Part shown: positions 21,814 through 29,919 of the stretch, piece by piece
How positions within the stretch are numbered: position 1 is the first letter of the stretch
Layout of the letters: the number at the start of each line of letters is the position of its first letter
From: Nostoc sp. JL34
GTDB lineage: Bacteria > Cyanobacteriota > Cyanobacteriia > Cyanobacteriales > Nostocaceae
Length of the DNA stretch: 34,245 bases
Assembly: GCF_017114945.1 (NCBI RefSeq)
Contig: NZ_JABXKQ010000159.1
Coordinates: 1-34,245, forward strand
Direction: 5' to 3'
Notes under the pieces: model-generated
Seen by the model: only the letters and a program-made list of their open reading frames with translations
What the model was told of the DNA's origin: nothing
Database searches by the model: none
Translations under genes and position numbers: made by a program

Positions 21814-23253
21814 TCAAGTTCCGCCACCAAAAACTTCGACATTAGCAAATACACAAACAGGTGAACCATGTCCTACCCAAATGGCCTGATTTGGTTCTCC
21901 CTTGCCACAATAAGGAGTACCATACATTTGCCAGTTTTCAGCATTTCCTACTTGGATTAAGCTATGCCAAAATTCTGGTGTTGTGGCGCGATAGTTAGGA
22001 TTACGAAGGGTTTTGGTGAGTTTACCATTTTCAATTAATTTAGCGTACTCACAACCAAATTGGAATTTGTAGCGGCGATCGTCAATTGACCAAGAGCGGT
22101 TAGATTCCATGTAAACGCCATGTTCTATGCCGCCAATAATGTCTTCAAAAGTACCGTTTAAAGGCTCTAAATTCAAGTTACCCATGCGATCGATCGCTGG
22201 TCGATTCCATGAGGAAGCACGGGCACAGGCAACTCCTGCTACACCTGCTCTAGCTTGACTCTCCAGACTGCCTAAACCCCGTTGGAGTACACCTTCTTTA
22301 ACCAAATACTCGCGTGTTGCTACAGCACCCGTATCATCAAAGCCATAACTGGCAAATTCACCAGGCACGGTGGGATCAAAGGTAATATTCATCAGCGGCG
22401 AACCATATACTAGGTTGCCAAAATCACTTTTATTAACGAAGCTGCCTCCAGCATAATTACGCTCATCTCCCAAAATTCGGTCAATTTCTAGGGGATGCCC
22501 GACACTTTCATGGATTTGCAGCATCATTTGATCTGGGGCTAAAACTAAATTGGTACGGGTGGTTGGGCATTCCTGTGCTGTCAAGAGTTCTATTGCTTGT
22601 TCGCCTATTTGCCGCACCCGATGCCATAAGTTTTCTTGTTTTAATAGTTCGAGTCCGCCTTGGTAACAGTTTGCTTGCGAGCCGTTGTTGCTGCGCTGCT
22701 GTACAACTGCTCCATCTTGGGCAGTGGCACCGTAATTAGTGCCTATAGATAGTATTTTTTGATAGACTTCTGAGCCGTTGCTACTAACAAACCAAGATTC
22801 TCTCTCGATTATGCTGGCACTGGCTATGGTTTGCACAATTTTGTCGTCAACTTTCAGTGTTTGGCAAATACGAACCAATAAATCGTTGATTTCCCCTGGA
22901 CTCAGAGCATCCAATGGCTCAATAAATGGAGATTTATATTCACCAACGACTTTAGGACGCTCACTTTCACGAAAGGGATGTATCCACCATTCACTGGCTG
23001 CTATTGCTTGTTTGTAAGCTGTTTGAGCAGCGGTTTGCAGGGAAGACAGTTCTAGAGAGTTAGTTGCGGCATAACCTAGACAACCATTGACCAAAACTTC
23101 CAGCATGGCTCCGACAGTGAAGGATTTGCCGTTTAGTTGGGGTAAGGCGTCACGGACTAAACGGGTAGTAGAAGTCTCCTTTACGGCTCTAATACCGATC
23201 CAATCAGCGGGAATATCGAAACTAGCGATCGCTTTTTTGAGTTCAGACCACAT
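21814..23253 (-). CDS. tldD: TldD, zinc metalloprotease subunit
   Basis: The 479-aa product holds the TldD zinc site HESVGHPLE (HExxxH, near residue 248) in MMLQIHESVGHPLEIDRILG, followed by GDERNYAGGSF and the conserved FASYGFDDTGAVATREYLV. Further marks are GVYMESNRSWSIDDRRYKFQ and the C-terminal MYGTPYCGKGEPNQAIWVGH. TldD supplies the catalytic metal of the TldD/TldE protease that cleaves short or unfolded peptides. Its partner gene lies just downstream. The first stretch (1-60) is typical of the family N-terminus, so the ATG at 23253 is accepted. A heptad repeat separates it from cysS. Confidence 0.93.
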   Translation of the reverse strand: MWSELKKAIASFDIPADWIGIRAVKETSTTRLVRDALPQLNGKSFTVGAMLEVLVNGCLGYAATNSLELSSLQTAAQTAYKQAIAASEWWIHPFRESERPKVVGEYKSPFIEPLDALSPGEINDLLVRICQTLKVDDKIVQTIASASIIERESWFVSSNGSEVYQKILSIGTNYGATAQDGAVVQQRSNNGSQANCYQGGLELLKQENLWHRVRQIGEQAIELLTAQECPTTRTNLVLAPDQMMLQIHESVGHPLEIDRILGDERNYAGGSFVNKSDFGNLVYGSPLMNITFDPTVPGEFASYGFDDTGAVATREYLVKEGVLQRGLGSLESQARAGVAGVACARASSWNRPAIDRMGNLNLEPLNGTFEDIIGGIEHGVYMESNRSWSIDDRRYKFQFGCEYAKLIENGKLTKTLRNPNYRATTPEFWHSLIQVGNAENWQMYGTPYCGKGEPNQAIWVGHGSPVCVFANVEVFGGGT

Positions 23254-23255
23254 AA

Positions 23256-23334
23256 TTTAGGGAATTGGGAATTGGGAATTGGGCATTGGGCACTGGGCAC
23301 TGGGAAGAATTCAATTCCTAGTTCCCAGTCTCCT
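23256..23334. repeat. Heptad repeat array between cysS and tldD
   Basis: GGGAATT, GGGAATT, GGGAATT, GGGCATT, GGGCACT, GGGCACT, GGGAA: a run of G-rich heptamers, then the complementary half TTCCTAGTTCCCAGTCTCC. This shows the heptad period most clearly in the window. Confidence 0.85.
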
Positions 23335-24807
23335 TTAATTCCGGTGCCAGCGCGTGCCATCACGGCTATCAATTAGCGTAATACCTTCTGCTTGAAGTTC
23401 GTCACGAATGCGATCGCTTTCAGCAAAATTTTTGGCTTTACGTGCTTCTTGCCTTTGCTGAATTTTTGCCTCAATTTCCGCATCGCTTAAACCATCATTC
23501 TTGTCAGTTTCGGCTTCTATCTCGGCTTTTAAACCTAAAACTCCAGCTAATGTGACAAGAGTTTGCCATTGCTGCTGTAACTCCTCTGGTGATGTTTCGG
23601 TTTTCCCTTCATGCACAAGAATATTTCCTTCACGGCGCAGTTCTTTGGCTAATTCAAACAGCACTGTTAATCCACCGGGAAAATTAAAGTCGTTATTTAC
23701 AGATTCTTGGAAGCGTTCAATATAGGGATTCGGTGCGGGATATTGGGTACTGGGGATTGGGATATTCCCAATTCCTAAATCCCATCCTAGTTTTTCACCA
23801 TATTGCTGGCCAAAGAGTAAACCTTCTTTAATGGTGTGCCAACCGTTGGTTGCTGCGGCGATCGCTTCGTCGGTAAAATCTATGGGTGTGCGATATTGAG
23901 CGGTCAGCACGAACAACCGCACTGCCATCGGGTCAACTCCTCGATCCAGCAATTCTCGAATAGTGGTAAAGTTGCCCAAAGATTTGGACATTTTTTCACC
24001 ATCTACCTTCACCATGCCGTTATGTAACCAGTAACGTGCTAGGGGTTTTCCTGTCACGGCCTCAGATTGGGCAATTTCGTTTTCGTGATGAGGAAAAATT
24101 AAGTCAGCACCACCAGCATGAATATCAATGGTATCACCCAAGCGTTCGCGTACCATTGCCGAGCATTCTATATGCCACCCCGGACGGCCTGCGCCCCAAG
24201 GTGATTCCCAAGCTGGTTCTCCTGGTTTTGCTGCCTTCCACAAGGCAAAATCAAAGGGGTCTTTCTTTTTCTGGTACTCTGGATCTTCTACGTTGACGCG
24301 ATCGCTTTTCCCCGCTTGCATATCTTCTAACTTGCGTCCCGAAAGCTTGCCATACCCAGAAAACTCTCGTACTGCATAATACACATCGCCGTCAGCAGGG
24401 TAAGCAAAACCCTTATTTTCCAACTCATGAATTAACCGCTGAATGCCATTCATCGTGTGGGTAGCGCGGGGATACTCATCAGCTTCTTTGATTCCCAACC
24501 GCGCCATATCCTCAAAATATGCTTTGATAAAGCGATCGGCTACAGCTTCCATTGATGAATGTTCAACAAAGGCTCGATTCAGAATCTTGTCATCAATATC
24601 AGTAAAATTTTGGATATATCGCACTTCATAGCCGATAAACTGGAGGTATCGGCGCACTACATCCCAAACGATGCAAGCTCTCGCATGACCCAAATGGCAG
24701 TAGTCGTACACCGTCACGCCGCAGTAATACATCTTAACCTTGCCTGGTTCGACTGTTTGAAACGGTTCTTGACGACGGGTGAGGGTATTGTAAAGGGTTA
24801 GGGTCAT
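23335..24807 (-). CDS. cysS: Cysteinyl-tRNA synthetase
   Basis: CysS charges tRNA-Cys. From the ATG at 24807 the 490-aa product starts MTLTLYNTLTRRQEPF; an earlier in-frame start at 24876 adds 23 residues unlike the family. It shows the zinc Cys29 and the class I HIGH box as HLGH (38-41) in VYDYCHLGHARACIVWD, FDFALWKAAKPGEPAW, WHIECSAM, GGADLIFPHHENEIAQSEA, and the KMSKS loop GEKMSKSLGNF. Between GEKLGW and PYIERFQ lie about 18-20 extra residues (DLGIGNIPIPSTQYPAPN, about 341-361) encoded by a heptad palindrome inserted in frame. The site is the linker between the catalytic core and the C-terminal helical part, where extra residues could be tolerated. Confidence 0.94.
   Translation of the reverse strand: MTLTLYNTLTRRQEPFQTVEPGKVKMYYCGVTVYDYCHLGHARACIVWDVVRRYLQFIGYEVRYIQNFTDIDDKILNRAFVEHSSMEAVADRFIKAYFEDMARLGIKEADEYPRATHTMNGIQRLIHELENKGFAYPADGDVYYAVREFSGYGKLSGRKLEDMQAGKSDRVNVEDPEYQKKKDPFDFALWKAAKPGEPAWESPWGAGRPGWHIECSAMVRERLGDTIDIHAGGADLIFPHHENEIAQSEAVTGKPLARYWLHNGMVKVDGEKMSKSLGNFTTIRELLDRGVDPMAVRLFVLTAQYRTPIDFTDEAIAAATNGWHTIKEGLLFGQQYGEKLGWDLGIGNIPIPSTQYPAPNPYIERFQESVNNDFNFPGGLTVLFELAKELRREGNILVHEGKTETSPEELQQQWQTLVTLAGVLGLKAEIEAETDKNDGLSDAEIEAKIQQRQEARKAKNFAESDRIRDELQAEGITLIDSRDGTRWHRN
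23726..23788. repeat. Palindromic heptad repeat inside cysS
   Basis: On the plus strand G-rich words (GGGATATTGGGTACTGGGG) run into GGGATTGGGA (23753-23762), which pairs with TCCCAATTCC (23766-23775) around a short loop, followed by AAATCCCATCC. It has the same design as the element in the aminotransferase gene and the spacer before tldD. Confidence 0.85.
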
Positions 24808-24944
24808 AACAGAGTAATGCTGAAATAGGGAGATACGTAATAATAGGGTAAAGCAGATGGGATGACAGTCCAGCATCCCTATGCTAGTGTTTTCTGGACT
24901 ATCTGCGCTACATTACTATTTTTTGACTATTTGATAACAGCGCT

Positions 24945-26060
24945 ATGCAATCAGCAGTTACACCCGAATCTTCCGCAATGGATACGCCTAAACAAGGAAT
25001 GCCAGTAACAATTATTACGGGTTTCCTAGGTAGTGGCAAGACGACTTTACTCAATCATATCCTCAACAACCAACAGGGTTTGAAAACCGCTGTTCTCGTG
25101 AATGAATTTGGCGAAATTGGCATCGACAACGAGCTAATTGTTTCCACTGGTGAGAACATGGTGGAACTAAATAATGGTTGTATCTGCTGCACTATTAATA
25201 ATGATTTAGTAGATGCAGTTTACAAAGTTTTAGAACGCCAAGAAAATCTCGATTATCTAGTAGTGGAAACAACTGGATTGGCAGATCCGCTACCAGTAGC
25301 TTTAACATTCTTGGGCACAGAGTTGCGGGATTTAACCCGCTTGGATTCGATTATTACCGTGGTAGATGCGGCAAATTACAGCCTAGATTTATTTAACTCT
25401 GAGGCAGCATACAACCAGATTGCCTATGGTGATGTTATTGTGCTGAACAAGGCTGATTTAGTTGATGAAGCCACTTTGAATGAGTTAGAAAGAAAAATTA
25501 ACGAAGTTAAGGAAGGAGCAAGAATTATTCGCGCTACGCGATCGCAAGTGCCACTTCCTTTAATTCTCAGTGTTGGTCTGTTTGAGTCAGATAAATATTT
25601 TGACACAGTGGTGGATGAACACGACCATCACGATCATGACCATCACGATCATGATGATCATGACCACTCAACATGCGGTCACGATCATCACGATCATGAC
25701 CACGATCATCACGATCATCACGATCATTCCGACCATTTAGAAAATGATGGTTTTACTTCCATATCTTTCCAAAGTGACAAGCCTTTTTCTATTAGGAAGT
25801 TTCAGTATTTCTTAGATAACCAGCTACCCACAAATATCTTCCGAGCGAAGGGGATTATGTGGTTTGATGAAAGTCCTAAGCGTCATATTTTCCACCTTTG
25901 CGGTAAACGCTTTACCTTGGATGATGATGAATGGCAAGGTAAATTGAAAAACCAATTAGTGCTGATTGGTCAAAATTTGGATCGTGAGGCTTTAATCAGT
26001 CAACTCGAAAACTGCATTTGTCTACCTTCAACCTCTCGTGGTAAAGGTTTTGGCAAATAA
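24945..26060 (+). CDS. CobW/COG0523 G3E GTPase with His/Asp-rich metal loop
   Basis: The 371-aa product is a P-loop GTPase of the G3E family: GFLGSGKT (26-33), the metal-binding GCICC (CxCC at 79-82), ETTGLADPLPV, and VLNKADLVDE as the NKxD guanine motif. Residues about 222-263 are nearly all His and Asp (about 20 His), with one STCGHD interruption. A C-terminal CobW domain follows (FSIRKFQYFLDNQLP, KGIMWFDESPKRHIFHLCGK). Such proteins act as metal chaperones or stores, most often for zinc, sometimes cobalt or nickel; which one cannot be read here. I see no clear Zur-type palindrome upstream. ATG at 24945 is accepted; M12 or M19 are alternatives. It is divergent from cysS. Confidence 0.88.
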   Translation: MQSAVTPESSAMDTPKQGMPVTIITGFLGSGKTTLLNHILNNQQGLKTAVLVNEFGEIGIDNELIVSTGENMVELNNGCICCTINNDLVDAVYKVLERQENLDYLVVETTGLADPLPVALTFLGTELRDLTRLDSIITVVDAANYSLDLFNSEAAYNQIAYGDVIVLNKADLVDEATLNELERKINEVKEGARIIRATRSQVPLPLILSVGLFESDKYFDTVVDEHDHHDHDHHDHDDHDHSTCGHDHHDHDHDHHDHHDHSDHLENDGFTSISFQSDKPFSIRKFQYFLDNQLPTNIFRAKGIMWFDESPKRHIFHLCGKRFTLDDDEWQGKLKNQLVLIGQNLDREALISQLENCICLPSTSRGKGFGK

Positions 26061-26349
26061 AAGTTAAGAGTTAGAAGCTTACTACTCGTTCCCAGGTTCC
26101 GCCTGGGAATGCATTCCTAATGGCTCCGCCATCGATCTTGAGCAATGGAAATGAGATAATAGCGATCGCATTTCCGAAAAAGGAATATCAGCTTTCAGTT
26201 GGGTTTGTAACTCCAAATGCAGCACAACTTCAGAATCGAACATTAAGAGATTTTATCAGGTGATAAGCGCTCATTGTTTCTATATTGAGTTTGTGATTTA
26301 GGAATGGAATCGCTCTAAAATTGAACCGTTGATCAACGTTTAGATTAAG
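26061..26349. repeat. Spacer with dispersed palindromes and an ORF remnant
   Basis: TTCCCAGG (26089-26096) and CCTGGGAA (26102-26109) form a perfect hairpin, followed by ATGGC/GCCAT (26120-26132). These are dispersed repeats. On the minus strand 26243-26082 is open for 53 codons (start MFDSEVVLHLELQTQLKAD) but its last third runs through the repeats, so it looks like a gene remnant rather than a gene. Confidence 0.55.
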
Positions 26350-26802
26350 ATGCGCGTTGTTATCCAGCGAGTCAAATCATCTCAAGTTACAGTTAATGGT
26401 GAAATTGTCGGTAAAATTGGGCGGGGGCTAAATTTACTGGTAGGTATTGCGAATACCGACACTAATACTGAAATCGACTGGATGGTGCGTAAGTGCTTGG
26501 AATTACGGCTGTTTCCTGACGAGGGAGGAAACGACCGTTGGCAAAAATCTATACAAGAAATTGGCGGTGAGTTATTGGTAGTCAGCCAATTTACACTTTA
26601 TGGTGACTGTCGCAAAGGTCGCCGTCCTTCTTTTGACCGTTCAGCCAGTCCCCAGTCAGCAGAAGATTTGTATAATCGTTTTGTTACCAAGTTAACAGCT
26701 AGCAGTTTGCAGGTGGAAACAGGTCAATTTGGTGCAATGATGCAAGTTACAATTGAAAATGATGGCCCTGTAACTTTGTTACTTGAGAAAGAAGCTACTT
26801 AA
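26350..26802 (+). CDS. dtd: D-aminoacyl-tRNA deacylase
   Basis: Dtd removes D-amino acids (and Gly from tRNA-Ala) that have been wrongly attached to tRNA. The 150-aa product is full length: MRVVIQRVKSSQVTVNGEIV at the start, RLFPDEGG, the active-site SQFTLYGDCRKGRRPSF, and the C-terminal GPVTLLLE containing the cross-subunit Gly-cisPro motif. The ATG at 26350 is fixed by the conserved MRVVIQRV start. It is followed about 105 bases later by psb28 on the same strand; no terminator is visible between, so read-through is possible. Confidence 0.95.
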   Translation: MRVVIQRVKSSQVTVNGEIVGKIGRGLNLLVGIANTDTNTEIDWMVRKCLELRLFPDEGGNDRWQKSIQEIGGELLVVSQFTLYGDCRKGRRPSFDRSASPQSAEDLYNRFVTKLTASSLQVETGQFGAMMQVTIENDGPVTLLLEKEAT

Positions 26803-26907
26803 GTATATACACTAAAAAAAATGAATAGCAGCAGCCTCTAGACCGTGGTGTTCTAATTGATGAGAGAATATTAAATTAACCATCACAAAAGTTTAAATTC
26901 ATTGATC

Positions 26908-27249
26908 ATGACGAAAATCCAGTTTTCTAGAGGTCTTGACGAAGAGGTAATTCCAGAGGTGCGCTTGACGCGATCGCGCAGTCTCGACAGTGGTACAGCA
27001 ACGTTTATTTTTACGAATCCGAAAATTTTAGATCAAGGTACTACCGAAGATATTACCGGGATGTACTTGATTGACGAAGAAGGAGAGATAGTTACCCGTG
27101 AAGTTAAGGCTAAATTTATCAACGGGAAACCGGAAGAATTAGAAGCACTTTACGTAATGAAATCTGTCCAAGAATGGGATCGCTTTATGCGCTTCATGGA
27201 GCGGTATGCAAAAGAAAACGATCTAGGACTGAGCAAAAATGAGGCATAG
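26908..27249 (+). CDS. psb28: Photosystem II assembly protein Psb28
   Basis: The 113-aa product matches Psb28: KIQFSRGLDEEVIPEVRLTR at the start, ATFIFTNPKIL, ITGMYLIDEEGEI, REVKAKFINGKPE and EWDRFMRFMERYAKEN. Psb28 binds the cytoplasmic face of photosystem II assembly intermediates near CP47/cytochrome b559 and is absent from the mature complex. An upstream TTG at 26902 would add MI, but the ATG at 26908 gives the standard MTKIQF start. It lies between dtd and moaB with a heptad repeat just downstream. Confidence 0.94.
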   Translation: MTKIQFSRGLDEEVIPEVRLTRSRSLDSGTATFIFTNPKILDQGTTEDITGMYLIDEEGEIVTREVKAKFINGKPEELEALYVMKSVQEWDRFMRFMERYAKENDLGLSKNEA

Positions 27250-27327
27250 GGTATAGGGTATAGGGCATCGGGCATCGGTAACTATTGGCATACCCAATGC
27301 GCCATTCCCCATGCCCAATTATCCACC
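27243..27327. repeat. Heptad-type inverted repeat between psb28 and moaB
   Basis: Left half: GGGTATA, GGGTATA, GGGCATC, GGGCATC. Right half: CCCAATGCGCCATTCCCCAT then GCCCAATT. The left half begins at the psb28 stop codon itself. Confidence 0.75.
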
Positions 27328-27349
27328 ATCAAAAGTTTATGACTGACCT

Positions 27350-27856
27350 ATGACGCCACAACCCCATCCAGACTTGTCTAGAATTACGGTAACTTGTGCT
27401 GTAGTTACAGTCAGCGATACACGCACCTCCGAAACAGACAAAAGTGGCCAGCTAATTCAGCAGTTACTCCTTGGTGCTAACCATGCTGTAGGAGCCTACA
27501 CGATTATCAAAGATGAACCAACACAAATTCAAGGCCAGATAGAAAATCTGGGTAAAAGCTCAAATTTGGATGCTGTAATTTTCAATGGTGGTACAGGTAT
27601 TGCACCAAGAGATACCACTTACGATGCCATTGAGAAGTTACTGGAGAAAACCTTGCCGGGATTTGGTGAGTTATTTCGTTTTTTAAGTTATCAAGAAATT
27701 GGTTCGCGGGCGATCGCTTCTCGCGCTGTTGCTGGTGTTTATCAAGATAAATTAATCTTCTCGCTTCCTGGTTCCAGTAATGCTGTGCGACTGGCGATGG
27801 AAAAATTGATCTTACCCGAACTCACTCACTTGGTAAGTCAGGTTTGTAAAGGGTGA
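27350..27856 (+). CDS. moaB: Molybdenum cofactor biosynthesis protein MoaB/MogA family
   Basis: The 168-aa product has the molybdopterin-binding fold: VVTVSDTRTSETDKSGQ, then LDAVIFNGGTGIAPRDTTYD with the adenylyl/MPT-binding GGTG, GFGELFRFLSYQEIGSRAIA and FSLPGSSNAVRLAME. Family members adenylylate molybdopterin or bind it during Moco synthesis; nitrate reductase is a likely client in cyanobacteria. The name moaB is by likeness to the short single-domain group. The ATG at 27350 is used. No other Moco gene is in the window. Confidence 0.9.
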   Translation: MTPQPHPDLSRITVTCAVVTVSDTRTSETDKSGQLIQQLLLGANHAVGAYTIIKDEPTQIQGQIENLGKSSNLDAVIFNGGTGIAPRDTTYDAIEKLLEKTLPGFGELFRFLSYQEIGSRAIASRAVAGVYQDKLIFSLPGSSNAVRLAMEKLILPELTHLVSQVCKG

Positions 27857-27873
27857 AATAAGCAGCCGTTCAC

Positions 27874-27893
27874 AAAGTTCCCATCAGAACTTT
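27874..27893. other. Hairpin downstream of moaB
   Basis: AAAGTTC (27874-27880), loop CCATCA, GAACTTT (27887-27893), followed by TGTAAC. It could terminate moaB but the T-run is short. Confidence 0.4.
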
Positions 27894-27997
27894 TGTAACA
27901 CTAAGGTATGAAGCTTGAAATCATCCTTTCTATGCTTACATCTTGAGGCTATCTATAATTATAGTCAAACGGATGAAATCTTAATATCAGGTCAGCA

Positions 27998-29749
27998 ATG
28001 GAGGCTATTTACTGGAATTGCATGATTGCTCACGGCATCACTGCATTTTCATACTTTGGCATCCCCACAGTAATAGGGGTTTTCTTTCTCAAAACTAAGG
28101 CAACCATCCCTTCTAAGTTTTGGCTAGCCTTTTTCTTATCAGGTGGATTCGTACTATTTTGCGGATTTCATCATTTTCTGGCGATCTTTGAGCCATATAT
28201 GGCAGTATCCTTGCTGCACTTAGGTGTACTCGACATAATGGCATTTATTTCCTTATCTGCCTTACTCTACCTAATGCTAACCGCTGATCAAATTGTAAAG
28301 GCGATCGCCAAATATGAAGAAGATAACCGCGAACTTCGACGCAGCCAGCAGATGCAACAGCTGTTCCTAGATCAGGGCCCCTTTGGAGCCTATATCAAAG
28401 ATGAGCAATCTAGAATGCTCTACTACAACCAGGAGTTACAGTCTAGATTTTCGGTAGATCCACAAGAATGGTTGGGAAAAACGGATAGTGAATTTTTGCC
28501 AGATCCAGAAGAGGGGCGGCGGGTAATGGAAAACGATCAAGTCGTTTTGAAGACTCTACGCCCCTTGAAGCTGATTGAAAAGACAAAAACACCTGGTAAC
28601 GATCAGCCATGCTACTGGCTATCGTTTAAGTTTCCGTTTAACGATTATGCAACGGGCGATCGTCGCCTCGGTGGGATCAGTATCGAGATTACAGAATCCA
28701 TAGAAGCACAGCGATCGCTCACTAACCTAAATCAGCAGCTAGAAGAAAAAACACTGAAATTAGAGGCAAAAAAACGAGAACTTATATATCTCTCAGATAT
28801 GGCGGATATGCTTTATTCCTGTGAGTCTGAAGATGAAGTGTATCAAGTAGTTGCTTTAACTTGTTCCAAGCTATTTCCTAATATGGGTGGTTGTATTTAT
28901 ATAATTTCTAATTCCAAGAATTATGTTCAGATGAATAGTATTTGGGGAGGTGAAAAAAGCAGTAAAGAAATATTTTCACAATCTGAGTGTTGGGCATTGC
29001 GGAGAGGAAAATTCAACCTCTTATCATCTTGTAACTCAGGACTGATGTGCAGCCACTTAATACAGCCTATTAGCGGCGCACATTTGTGTGTTCCATTGTT
29101 TGGACAAGGTGAAGTAGTGGGAATTTTACACATCTATGCGCTTGCAGAAATCAGTCCAGAAGAGCAACAAATTACTGAGATTATTGCTAGAACCTTAGGG
29201 ATTGCACTGAATAATCTATCGATAAAACAACGTCTGGCTTATGATAACTTGCGGGATGGAATGACCCAACTATTCAATCAAAGCTATATGCAAACTATAA
29301 CGGAACAGAGGCTAGCGGAAGCTGAACGCTCGGGACAACCTCTTAGTGTTATTTTCCTTGATATCGATAACTTCAAATCTTACAACTCGCGCTATGGGCA
29401 TGTGACTGCCAACATTGTTCTCCAGGGATTAGCAAAGCTACTGTTAAAATCTATTCGCTCCTTTGACATTGCTTGCAGATGGGGTGGTGAAGAATTTGTG
29501 ATTGTGATGCCTAATATGACACTGGAAACGCTGAGGAAGCGAGTAGAGCAACTAAGGCTAGATGTTGAACAAATGCAATTAAAGGACGGCGATCAGATCC
29601 TCGAAAGCATCACCGCTTCTTTTGGAATAGCTGTATCAGAACCAGGGATTACGGTTAAGGATTTTCTGAGTCGGGCAAATCAAGCGATGCTTGAGGCAAA
29701 GCGAACAGGCAAGAATCGGGTTATGGAGTATGTAAATACCTATAATTGA
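27998..29749 (+). CDS. Diguanylate cyclase with ETR1-like membrane sensor, PAS and GAF domains
   Basis: The 583-aa product has three membrane helices at about 10-100. These resemble the ethylene-receptor domain: SYFGIP (Y19, I22, P23) and FCGFHHF with C55 and H59, matching ETR1 Y32, I35, P36, C65 and H69; ETR1 Asp25 aligns with H12. A PAS domain follows (about 118-240, QGPFGAYIKDEQSRMLYYNQ), a coiled linker, a GAF domain (about 270-410), and a GGDEF domain with FLDIDNFKSYN and GGEEF at 496-500. The motif is intact, so it should make cyclic di-GMP. RSFD (487-490), five residues before GGEEF, is an inhibitory I-site. The gene stands alone; its ligand is unknown. Confidence 0.9.
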   Translation: MEAIYWNCMIAHGITAFSYFGIPTVIGVFFLKTKATIPSKFWLAFFLSGGFVLFCGFHHFLAIFEPYMAVSLLHLGVLDIMAFISLSALLYLMLTADQIVKAIAKYEEDNRELRRSQQMQQLFLDQGPFGAYIKDEQSRMLYYNQELQSRFSVDPQEWLGKTDSEFLPDPEEGRRVMENDQVVLKTLRPLKLIEKTKTPGNDQPCYWLSFKFPFNDYATGDRRLGGISIEITESIEAQRSLTNLNQQLEEKTLKLEAKKRELIYLSDMADMLYSCESEDEVYQVVALTCSKLFPNMGGCIYIISNSKNYVQMNSIWGGEKSSKEIFSQSECWALRRGKFNLLSSCNSGLMCSHLIQPISGAHLCVPLFGQGEVVGILHIYALAEISPEEQQITEIIARTLGIALNNLSIKQRLAYDNLRDGMTQLFNQSYMQTITEQRLAEAERSGQPLSVIFLDIDNFKSYNSRYGHVTANIVLQGLAKLLLKSIRSFDIACRWGGEEFVIVMPNMTLETLRKRVEQLRLDVEQMQLKDGDQILESITASFGIAVSEPGITVKDFLSRANQAMLEAKRTGKNRVMEYVNTYN

Positions 29750-29855
29750 AGAAGAGAATTCATAACACCGGAAGCGGTGAAATAAGCAATTCTTCAGTCT
29801 GGATCAAGTGTCAGACTTTTCAGTATAGAAATCAGAAACTTATAAATTTACGGGA

Positions 29856-29889
29856 TAAAAAAACAACTCCCTGAAGATGTGGGAGTTGT
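29856..29889 (-). terminator. Terminator of mraY (minus strand)
   Basis: ACAACTCCC (29863-29871) and GGGAGTTGT (29881-29889) form a perfect 9-bp stem with a 9-base loop. On the minus strand it is followed by TTTTTT. It lies 31 bases after the mraY stop and could weakly serve the convergent diguanylate cyclase gene too. Confidence 0.9.
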
Positions 29890-29919
29890 CATTTTATATT
29901 CAAGCAGTTTTTAAAGCAT

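Noticed and set aside
24808..24876. 23-residue N-terminal extension of CysS
   Set aside because: The family begins at MTLTLYN; the extra residues are leader sequence.
24810..24944. Zur-type operator before the CobW-type gene
   Set aside because: TTGATAACAG near 24928 resembles half a site, but no matching inverted half is present.
25605..25740. DNA-level tandem repeat as a separate mobile element
   Set aside because: The repeats are explained by the His/Asp codons of the metal-binding loop in a conserved protein family.
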